Below, one piece after another: positions 1 through 8,896 of a DNA stretch of 14,235 nucleotides (the stretch's first letter is position 1; the number at the start of each line of letters is the position of its first letter). Source of the stretch: Chloromonas sp. AAM2 (taxonomy: Eukaryota > Chlorophyta > Chlorophyceae > Chlamydomonadales > Chlamydomonadaceae); assembly GCA_004335635.1 (NCBI GenBank), contig QAXH01006116.1, forward strand, positions 1 to 14,235. Reading direction: 5' to 3'. A program made the position numbers and the translations under genes. Under the pieces are notes generated by a model that saw nothing but the letters and a program-made list of their open reading frames with translations, was not told where the DNA came from and ran no database searches.

Positions 1-85
1 CTGCCCCTGCCTGCTGCGCCCCGGCCGCACCCGCGCCCTCCGCTGGCTTTGGGGCAGCAGCAGCCTCGGCCGGCGTGTCGACAGG
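1..85 (-). other. ARP6: ARP6 exon 9 (partial): low-complexity Ala/Pro/Gly segment
   Basis: After a CCCGCAG acceptor the minus strand reads PVDTPAEAAAAPKPAEGAG and stays open to the window edge, in phase with the GYLK end of exon 8. Plant ARP6 has a variable, poorly conserved stretch at this point, after the VLPD...GY motif, so an algal low-complexity insert fits. The preceding intron (86-744, 659 nt) is the longest in this gene, and a skipped short exon within it cannot be excluded. Confidence 0.6.
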
Positions 86-3000
86 CTGCGGGTGTTGTGA
101 CAAGCCACTTTCATTAGTCAAGACATCATGCAGCCACGTGACTGGTGTGGCATGAGGTCCCTGCAACTGACGTGCTGCGCAGAACAGCTTTGAGCCCTTT
201 GGGGCCCCTGATCCAGCAGTCAAGCAGCAGGCAGACAGACCAGTCTCTGACAGTCTGAACGAAGCTTCTCCTCATCGCATACTGCAAGCGAACCTGCAAC
301 ACGTGGCCTGTCACCCAGTGTGTACAGCAACAGCTTCAACGTCCAACAGCCGACAACTTCCTTCTCATTCTCATGGCTTGGAGACCTGTCACACTACACA
401 TCACTCAGTCCCCATCGCTCACTTGTACTCCACTGCATGGATTGAGCAACGTTTGTCGGTTACACACATCTGGTGCAGACCAACCAAATCACCGCATGGC
501 CTGTATTCGGTGACAGCATCCCCTGCACTGGCCTCCAAACCACCACCTACATCCCCCCATCGACAACACTCCTGCGATGTTCAACCCACCAGCTTGACGC
601 ACCTTACGATAGCCCCTGACAAGTTCAATACGCCGATCTTGTCCTTCACATGGCTTAGTGAGGGGGACCAGCTCTGCAACCCTGGCCTGCGTCCACATCT
701 CACCACACCGATAACCGCCCAATCTTTCCAGCACCTTGCCGCACCTTGAGATACCCTCTGAAGTTTGACACGCCGTCAGGCAGGACGAACTCGCGTTTGT
801 GCACGGAGTTGCGCATGGAGGCCAGCTTCAGGTCCAGACGCACGTCCCTGACAGGGTAAGGAGATGAAGGTACTCATGGTCACCAGCAATTAATACTTGC
901 GCATGGCACTTCAATGCAGCTTTGCATAATCGTACCAATCGAAATGCTACAGATGCCAACCGATCCTTGCTACACCCAAACCAATGCACCTGCTTGATCA
1001 AACATGACGTCAGACATGGTGCTCGCAGGACAGTCTCGGGCCGACCAGCCGACTGCATAACTTTTCACAGATGACGCTTGCACGTTGTAACCAGCTACTA
1101 GCACTGCTGATGACTAGTCGTTTTTCCTTCGTAGCACACTTATAACAAAGCCAGAAGCACACTTATAACAAAGCCAGACATAAAACGAGTTCACCATCTG
1201 CTAGGTGAAACTGGCTGTTAGGTGCGGCACAGGCATGCACTCACTTGCTGACGAAGCACACTTGGTCCTTGATGCACTCCATGAGGTACGTTTCATCCAA
1301 CATGTTGAGACACCTGCACACACCATACCACACCATACCATACGTCATCGCATGCCATACGCCCAATGCTGTGTGTTGGATAGGAAGGTACAGATGGAAG
1401 TCGAACTGGTCATGGCAGCTGACAAGATGACACTCCTGGCACCCCTCGCCACTGCGGCCTGTGCAGGCCGCATTCAATATCCCTCATTCAACATGGCGCA
1501 ACTGATGATAAAGATTGGCTCCTGCTACTATCGTGACTTTTTGCTTTAAAAGAAAGATATGATTAACAATTGTTCATCTGCCGGACTTGTGCGCAAGAGC
1601 TTTGTTTCTATGAGGGAACAATGACAGCATGCAAAGGCTCCGTACCTGAAGCTGACGACTTCCTTCATGTAGTTGGTCAAGGCCTTGCCACCAATGTCAA
1701 TGCGTCGCACTCCCTACACGCACGGCATGAGATGCAAGACAACTTGCTCTGCCACAGCGCTTATCATACAGGAAGTGCCCATGAAAACGCGACAACTGTC
1801 TCTCTATTCATGCCAAATGTTCTGGGACGAAATAGACCTGGCAAGCATATCATGCACACCTCATGCAGCCTCATGTGCGCAGACCTGGAACAGTCCAGAG
1901 GGGGTGCCACCCCGATATTTGTTGATGTCCTAAAAATTGGTCCAGCTTTCACCAGGACGTTGGGTTAGGTCGACTGGAATGGCAATCCACCACCTATTTC
2001 AATGCATGCTCGGTGCTACACAATCGCAGTGCTCAATGAACCCGGTGAGCCCATGTCCCCCACTTACCGACATGATGGGCTTCCAGTCGAAGAAGGGCAC
2101 CACATGCATGAAGGAAAACCCAGCGTCCACCACCACGCCTGCACCCGCCTGAGAACAAAGCCAGTGTCAAGTCATTTTTGAGCCATTGGTAAGCCCAAGC
2201 CCATGTGCCGGTTGTCTGGACTCATGCCCGCTTGGTATGGTCAGCAGTGAAGCGTGCATGGCTAAGCCATGCCTATTGTATTGTATTGCATGATCTTCTA
2301 CAACTTGAACTTGAACAAGTTGAACATGAACACACAGTGCCAATGTAATGTGAGGAAATCCACCCTTGCTGCTGCAAGGATGACAGGCAAACACGCCAGT
2401 CCTCTTAACCTGACTCTTGATGCAACTGCCCTCACTATCGTCACACTTCTTGAGCTCCTCACTCTTCCCACACGCCTTACCTGCACAGCCGGCAGGTTGG
2501 GGTTGAATGCTGCCATGCGCTGCAGGCTGAATACAGGAGCTGGGGCAGCGTAGAACGAGTTGAAACGGAACTCCTCAAAGACCATCTGCAAAGGCACAAA
2601 ACAAGGATTGCGCCAGAAACATGCGCGGCAGGAAAGTCAATACAAATCAGTGCGGAGCAGATGCAGATGTCAGAGCAGGTTCAACGCAGAACGGCACACA
2701 ATTTATAAACACCAGCTGGAAGATGCGGGGCTGACACACGAAGTCCAGGTATGTGGCTGGACCCTGGGATATGTAGTTGAGATACACAGTCTGAATGCAC
2801 GCTTTGCAAATTACGTACAAGGGCGTGCATCATAAGCAGTACAGCCTCACCCAGTGCTGTCCCGCAGCGTCGTCCCACCTGCTCTGTGGCTGCCTGCACG
2901 GCCTGGAAGTTAAACATGGGCTCCGTGAGGCACAGCCCGCAGTCCTGCGCCGCCAGCCCCGAGCCCTGCCGCCCGAGGCCCAGAACCGCGCGGAACGCAT

Positions 3001-3970
3001 GGCCCCAGATCTCGCGCTCCAGGTCACAGTTCACAAGGTAGCCCTGGGAACACAACGCCAAGAGTACTCATCAATACAACATGCTCTGTACGACTACTTG
3101 TTACTTGTCAGCCCAGTAGCCTGGAAAGCTGGACTGTGCTCAAGCAACCAGCACTGAGCAGGAGTGGGCACAACAGTTGATGGATCAAACCGTTATGGAC
3201 AGCCGTTATGTGGCCCTAAGCAGCGCAACCGGCCTTCTGAGCTCGTCACTGATGCACAGTTTGCTTGCCGCCTCCTTGCTGTTTGTGCTCCAATCTACCA
3301 TCTATTGATTCATGTGCTCGCACATGATCTGTGTTGCTACCCAGCTAGCCTTCTATGGCCTTCTATGGCCCTCTACCCCAGCTGGCCCCTGTCGCACATG
3401 GCCTTGCTGTTCCTGACAACGTGTGCTGTGCTCCCCTGCGTGCGTCTTCCCGAGGTCTGGCCCTTTACTTTCTAACCCTGCCATCCTCTGCCTCATGCTG
3501 AACCCTCCTGCTTTGAGCCCTGGCCTCTTTACGTGGACGAGGACCAGCACACTGTCAGCAGCTGTATGAGTTGTTACCACGCCCAACGCCTGAGTTCACT
3601 TGGCCTCCTATTTGCCACCTACCCTGTCAAAGGGACGCCTGAGCGTCAGCTGGCTGATCTCCTTGCTTTCAAGAAGCATGTCGCCAGTGTAGCCCTGCCG
3701 CTCGCCTTTGGGCTTTGCCGTGCAGTTGGGAAATACGCTGTAGAACAACCAAGAAGCACATTATTGAGGCAAGCTTGCGCATGTGCTTGCCCATGAGTGC
3801 TTGCATGCTGACAGGTTGTTCAAAGGCACATGTGGAAAGCAAATCTGGGCAGTGCCAGACCCATATGGCATGCACACAGACCTGCGCGGCGCTGCTTCTC
3901 CACCCAATCCCAACTTGCATGTGCCGCCACCATTGTCAAGTACTACCACATGCCCTGAGCGATGTGCCAT
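1..3970 (-). CDS. ARP6: Actin-related protein 6 (ARP6), 5' nine exons; 3' end outside window
   Basis: Nuclear actin-fold subunit of the SWR1/SRCAP remodeller that exchanges H2A for H2A.Z. Modelled exons (minus strand): 3970-3882, 3737-3623, 3043-2879, 2585-2481, 2148-2068, 1713-1646, 1313-1245, 847-745 and 85 to beyond 1. All junctions are GT-AG and keep one frame, giving about 293 residues of a protein usually near 400-420. Family landmarks in order: phosphate-1 loop VVVLDNGGGTCKLGLGGE; FPNCTAKPKG; LTLRRPFDRGYLVNCDLERE; LTEPMFNF; VFEEFRFNS; phosphate-2 strand VVVDAGFSFMHVVPFF; RRIDIGGKALTNYMKE; LNMLDETYL; FVLPDGVSNFRGYLK. The start is the Met eight residues before VVLDNG, as in plant ARP6. 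Exon 9 is Ala/Pro/Gly-rich and is the least certain exon. The gene is divergent from the phosphatase, with 242 bp between start codons. The remaining C-terminal actin-fold part should lie just outside the window. Identification is firm; exact exon 9 usage is inference. Confidence 0.93.
1133..1178. repeat. Two perfect tandem copies of a 23-bp unit in ARP6 intron 7
   Basis: The 23-bp unit beginning AGCACACTTATAACAAAGCC occurs at 1133-1155 and again, identical, at 1156-1178. It lies in the ARP6 intron between exons 7 and 8, so it does not affect coding. The perfect match suggests a recent local duplication. Confidence 0.9.
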
Positions 3971-4212
3971 GACAAACGCGCCGCTGATCGCGGCGCCAGG
4001 TGCTAGGTGATCATCGTAGGTGAGCAAGCTTGTCGCTGTGTTATGGATGCAACCTTGAAGCTCCCACGCCAGTCGTCCACTGTAAGGCTTACGGCCAAAC
4101 GAGGCGATCTTTTGCAACTGAAACCCTAACCGCCCTGGGTAAACAAATGAGAGAACACGCTGATACTGGGCAGCGGAGGCCTTGCAAGACATTGTACTCA
4201 TACGTTGGACGG
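3971..4212. promoter_or_regulatory. Divergent promoter interval between ARP6 and the acid phosphatase
   Basis: Only 242 bp separate the two proposed start codons, so this interval must hold both 5' UTRs and core promoters. I see no clear TATA box. It carries a GC-rich stretch (3978-4000) and a telo-box at 4121-4129. A short upstream ATG frame at 4043-4129 (28 codons), out of frame with the phosphatase, would lie in the phosphatase leader only if transcription starts upstream of it. If the in-frame ATG at 4147 is used instead of 4213, the interval is 176 bp. Confidence 0.6.
4121..4129 (+). promoter_or_regulatory. Telo-box AAACCCTAA
   Basis: An exact AAACCCTAA. This is the telo-box known from promoters of plant translation, replication and cell-cycle genes, where Myb-type TRB proteins bind. 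Its position inside the shared ARP6/phosphatase promoter is suggestive, but a single 9-mer can occur by chance. Function here is inference. Confidence 0.45.
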
Positions 4213-7200
4213 ATGAAGCCAACGTACCAGGCCGTGGGCCTGCAAGAGAAAGGCATGATCGCTGATGCTGATGATGAGACCAGGGCACAGCAGGCGCGGG
4301 TCCACCACTTTTGGATTGGAACCTTGGTAGCAGCTGTACAGGTCAGCCTTATCGTGCTGGTGATGATGTGGGCTTGCTTCTGCTGCGTGAGCACTTCAAA
4401 ATCAGAAGGTACCCAGGTAGGATGTGTACATGCTGCTGCAGCAGTACACCTCACCACGAGAAACCCGTGCAGTGCTCTGAACAACCAACACAATTGCCCA
4501 CATCTGCGCGATCTTTAGCAACCAGGTCATATAAAAAACAAAAGATGTTTGCCAGTTCTGGGACAATTCCTGGGAGTACCACTGGAACCGGTGCTTTGTG
4601 TTTACATTGGTTCAAGCCGCTTGATTAACTTTGCAAGCCAAGGAAGCCCTTCACCTGCGACAGGCACACTGTCTCGCGCAGATCACACTTGCCGACTGCC
4701 TGCTGCCCCTGGGTGGCGGTCCAGCAGCAAGGGGTGGCTCATTCTCACACTTCAGCTACCCGAGGTAAAGTCTCACTCACTCTTCTTTTTAGCTAAGACG
4801 ACCACATGCCAATGTAAATGTAGGGGTTTGGTACCATTCGCATTGATATCTCCGGTAATGCCAAGCTTTTGATAACGAGCAGCTGGCTGCCGCTGCCACA
4901 ATAGAGGCCTTGGGACTGCCCCCGACGCGACAGTGCTGCTTGTTTGCATTAGTCTTGCACACTGCACATTGCACCGAGTCACTTTTGGATGGAGAAAACA
5001 GCAGGGCTGCAGCTGGGTTCTCTTATCGTCAAATAAATGTGCAATGTGCAATGTATTCAACAAGAGCTGCTGAAATGTACATCGCAACAAGCAAAAAACC
5101 GAGCTTGGGTTTAACGATAAAACTGAGTTGCCATGTTTGGCCTTTTTAACCACCTGCCAGTGAGTGGACCTGTGCCGCTGCTGTCGCATGCCATGTCATG
5201 TAGCTGCAAGCTCCTACTGGATGCCTACTTTGCTAAAGATGGCGTTTACTTCAGTCAGGTGTGTTAGCAGCTGCCTGTATCAGCACATCTGGCTGGTTGG
5301 TCGGCCGCTAGATGGACGGGGGCCCTTGCCAGCTCTGGCAGGGCACTCCACCACTAGATTCAAAAACTGAGCAGCATTGCAGCATTGGTCGCAGGTAGTC
5401 CACAAGCTGTCCAAGTCATGCACTGGCCTAAAGCATACGCTTGAATATCTCGCAATGTCGCGGGCTGGCTGGTGGCACGTGATTGCATGGCTCCTGTTTG
5501 CTAAGGCCTGTGATGGGTGGGTGTGGTTTGCAGGTGCAGCATGTGGCGGATGCGACCAAGCAGTACCTCGAGCAGCGGGAACAGCCATCAAACAGCCGGC
5601 AGGTGTGTGCGTGTGTGGATGTAGCCGATTGGCACATGCAGGGGAGTCGCGATTGCAACGTACCTTGGAGATGCATGCCGTCTGAACGTGTTGGGCGCGC
5701 TATAGCCACAAAAGATTAGCCCATGCTAAGCCATTTAAGATTTTCCTTCATCTCTTCTCACTTTAAGAGTGCACACTTCTTTTAAGGAATAGCAGGCAGA
5801 GTCTGTGCTGAACCACGCTAGGCTCGGGACGATGAAGTACTGATTTTGCTTTTGATTGGGAAACCACCCTGGAGGCGATAAAGCATAGGTCTGGTTTGGT
5901 GGTTGGTGAGCAGTCATGCCATCACGATGATTACAGTTGGCCTGTAGCTGGGACGCTCATGGCCTGAGGCATGCCATGCCGTGCTCACACATGCAGGTGT
6001 TCATTTTCGACATAGACGAGACCACCCTATCCAACGCAGAAGAATGGCTCCCCAGCAAACCGGCTGTCACAACCGCCCCAACCACTAGCACATGGGTGGC
6101 ATGGCTGAAGGGAAACGCCCCGTCTCACCCCCAGGGCACCTATCTAGACACAAACGTCCATGCAAAACACCTCGAGGGTGGTGGTGATAGTGACAGTGGC
6201 ATGCAGGCTTTCACACTGCCTGCCGCCTTGCGGGGACAGGCAGAAGATGCATCGGACAGACCAGCGCTGGTGGCTGTGCGCGAGCTGTATCTGTGGCTGC
6301 TGGACCAGGGCTACTCAGTGGCATTCATCACCGGACGCAAGGAGTCAGCGAGGAACGCCACTGCAAGGAACCTCCAAGCAGCAGGCAAGAAATGCACCCC
6401 TGGTGTTAAACGAAGCACGGGCCAGTTACTGGTTGAGGCATGTGTGAAACCCATCTGGTTTCTGGTTTGCAGACTCTGAATCATGCCAGCTGCACAAAGT
6501 GACCAAACGTGTTCTGGAGATTTGTCGGTGTTTACACCGGTTGCTGTGCCCTCTAATTGATGATGTCTGCGCTGCTACACCCGCTACATTATGCCAAAGT
6601 GCTGCTGTTGTCTTGCACCGATGTCGGTATTCATTCCACCTGCATACCCAGTATTGTGATGGCTGCATGTGCTGCACACGTGTGTGCATGTGCAGGGTAT
6701 GGCAAGCAGTGCACCTCCGCAGACTCGCATGGCCCCTGCTACATCGCACTCCACCTGAGGGACGAGGGCGATGACAGGTGAGCACACGCACGCAGGTCAG
6801 GGACCGTATTGATGGCTGTTCATCTGTGTGCAGCTTTGCTGCAGTGGTGTGATGGTGATGAGGCATGGTGCGAAGGGGGATGATGACCAGTAGATGGGCA
6901 CAAGCCAACGAATGGCATCAAAGTAATCCAACATCAGGTGAAATTCTGTTCACAACAGCAACAACGGCGGGGGCTTGGCAGCTTTTTTTCCCCACTGCGC
7001 CCGGTGCATAGCTGTTACACAAGCAGCAAATGCGACAAGATTCCTGCGGCTGTCCAGGCCCTCTGCATCATTGTAGCGCAGTCCAGCAAAGTCAGTTGCT
7101 TGGGTGCTCCACAGGACGCCTGGTCACTGCATGCCGTGTGCCCCTCTCTCCCTGTGTGCATGCAGGCCTGCGTCTGTGTACAAGCCTGAGCGGAGGAGGG

Positions 7201-7546
7201 CTATCATGGACTCCGGGTATCAAGTGGTGAGTGGTCGAACACCTGGCATGTCCGTCAGTTGCATGGTCCATGTGTCCTGGACTGAACCCATTGGAACCAC
7301 AACGGTATCTGTGTTAACAGCTGTTGTGGTTGTGTCACGTGTTGGTGACGTGTGTCTCTGTGGTCCTGTCAAGGCTACCTGCTGAGCATGGGTACATGGG
7401 CTCCCTTGCGTGCAAGTCTGTCACCGGCCTGCCCCTGGTGTCCCTCGCAGGTCGGCAACATGGGAGACCAGTTCAGCGACTTGGAAGGCCTCTGGGTGGC
7501 AGAATCCTCCTGGAAACTGCCAAACCCAATGTACTATATTCTGTAA
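4213..7546 (+). CDS. Membrane-anchored acid phosphatase, HAD superfamily (plant acid phosphatase/VSP type)
   Basis: Phosphomonoesterase of the plant acid phosphatase family (HAD fold, nucleophilic Asp). Exons: 4213-4416, 4682-4764, 5204-5258, 5534-5602, 5997-6384, 6696-6777, 7166-7226, 7451-7546; together 1038 nt, 345 aa, one frame. Motif I is FIFDIDET (residues 139-146, nucleophile Asp142), motif II FITGRKE (247-253), the motif III lysine lies in SVYKPERR (Lys300), and motif IV is GNMGDQFSD (316-324). The C-terminus KLPNPMYYIL matches the family end. Residues about 33-59 form one hydrophobic segment (FWIGTLVAAVQVSLIVLVMM) after a polar, partly acidic tail ending in basic RVHH, which suggests a type II anchor with the catalytic domain on the lumenal or outer side. 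An unusual insert of about 40 residues lies between motifs I and II. The intron after exon 5 is best read as GC-AG. The start could instead be the in-frame ATG at 4147 (+22 aa). Exons 5-8 are certain; 1-4 are modelled from phase, splice sites and weak similarity. Confidence 0.87.
6385..6695 (+). other. Probable GC-AG intron in the phosphatase gene
   Basis: Exon 5 ends GCAGCAG and the intron begins GCAAGA, close to the known GC-AG donor consensus AG|GCAAGT. The acceptor is GTGCATGTGCAG. Splicing here gives NLQAAGYGK, which matches the NLQ..GY pattern of the family. A GT donor 27 nt downstream (after ACCCCTG) is also in phase and would insert nine residues, but it is a poor donor and breaks the family spacing. 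Confidence 0.65.
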
Positions 7547-8896
7547 CCTACCCTTCCTCCTTTGAGGCATATATGCCAGGGAGCCGCAGTGAGACCAGCG
7601 AGCAAAGGAAGATAGACAAGCAGTTGGCTTCCAGCTCTTCAAGTGCTAGGAGTAGGGTGATCCATTATAGAGTTACGTGTACAGTTTAACTTTTGTTAAC
7701 CGTTAGCATTATGTTTGTACCACTGGGAATGACACTGGAAACGGCGTTTTGGCCAACGGATACCTAGAGACTGGCTTGTCAAGTTCCTGTTGCACCGCAA
7801 AAAAGGCATGCTGCACTTGGCGTGCTGGCATAATGGCGGGCCAAATCATTGGTGTACCCAATCATTGGGCAGCGCTGCCTGCATGCTTAGTCGTGCTGTT
7901 TCTCGACTTCCATCGTGTAAACTTACCAAGCAAGGGATACTTTGTGGTGACTCGGGGCGGCAGTTAGTGGTGCTGTTATCCTGACCAAACTTTGCAGCGT
8001 GCCTACACTGACACAATGCAGATGAGGCTGCTGGCTCAAGTCAGCTGTCGGCATGACTCGTTGCAGATGTGGGCGTTTTGCAGATGTCCTGCTATGTGCA
8101 TTGGTCGACTCCGGTGTCAGCGAGGGCGCTTGTCTTCTCGTTGTTCTCTTGTACCTGGCGCCCAGTCCATGTAATGTACTATGTCCAGCTCTCAGCTGTG
8201 GCCAAGATGTAACGGCTGCTGAGACCAGGCAATTAATGCTTCATATCCGCTGCTGCCATACATGCATGACAGGGTGCGGGCACAGGCTGATCAGTGGGAA
8301 AGGGGGTCGGCGTGAATGAGAGGGTGAACTGGAATATAATGCTACAACAGATGCAGCCAGACATCGGTAGCTAGAGAGCCATGTGCTCAGTCCCATGTGC
8401 TCAATCCCCAGGGGAGCGGCTGCTGAAGGCCTCAGGCATGGATGACCAGTTGCCAGGCCTGCGCTGATTGCTCTAGTGCACGCTGTTGCCCTGCTAATTC
8501 ATGCTGTCTCGTGGTCCCAGCCTCGGCGGAAGAGCTTGCTACCCACAATAGCAAACTGGAAAGGGCGTGCTGCTCTACGATGCTAAGAGCTGTCTTTAGC
8601 TACCCATGTCCAGGGTCCAGGGGTGGCTGCAGTCTTGAGCTGCCACCATGCTTGGTCTCTGTTGTCGTGTAGCTTGCCAGTGTTGTCATGTGCTATCTGA
8701 TCTGCTGAACGCCTAGAGATGGCAGGAAAAATCAGGAAATGCTAGTCCTGATCGTAACGCTCAACCGCCGGCCAACTGCCAATTCGGCATGAAGATTGTG
8801 TACGCGCTGCTGCTCGTTTGTTTGACCAGGTCACTAGCCATCAGCTCGTTCCACTCATTGACTCCTGCTTCTCTCTGAGATCACTTCCTGGCCAGT
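7547..8896 (+). other. Intergenic: phosphatase 3' UTR and beta-5 upstream region, no supported gene
   Basis: No stretch here shows a recognisable domain or a consistent exon chain; the open frames are short and look incidental. Candidate chlorophyte poly(A) signals TGTAA lie at 7916-7920 and 8170-8174 and could end the phosphatase transcript. The last few hundred bases should hold the beta-5 promoter. I see no TATA box or telo-box there. Confidence 0.5.
7916..7920 (+). terminator. Candidate TGTAA poly(A) signal for the phosphatase
   Basis: TGTAA is the usual polyadenylation signal in chlorophyte algae. This copy lies 370 nt after the phosphatase stop, a normal 3' UTR length for such genes. 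A second copy at 8170-8174 is an alternative. The pentamer is short, so this is inference from position. Confidence 0.35.

Noticed and set aside
489..734. 81-codon minus-strand open frame inside ARP6 intron 8
   Set aside because: It shows no ARP6 or other family similarity. The ARP6 chain is better continued at 85 with a clean CCCGCAG acceptor.
303..749. 148-codon plus-strand open frame
   Set aside because: It is antisense to ARP6 intron 8 and the end of exon 8. Its Ser/His/Thr-rich composition shows no domain, and no splice or start context supports it.
3351..3370. Two tandem copies of TTCTATGGCC in ARP6 intron 2
   Set aside because: The array is only two 10-bp copies, too short to mean more than chance slippage.
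4030..4212. Upstream extension of phosphatase exon 1 back to 4030
   Set aside because: The open frame begins with TTG, not ATG. In-frame ATGs exist only at 4147 and 4213; 4213 directly precedes the plausible N-terminal tail.
6426..6908. 160-codon minus-strand open frame over phosphatase exon 6
   Set aside because: It is the antisense shadow of an intron and the short exon 6; it has no recognisable domain.
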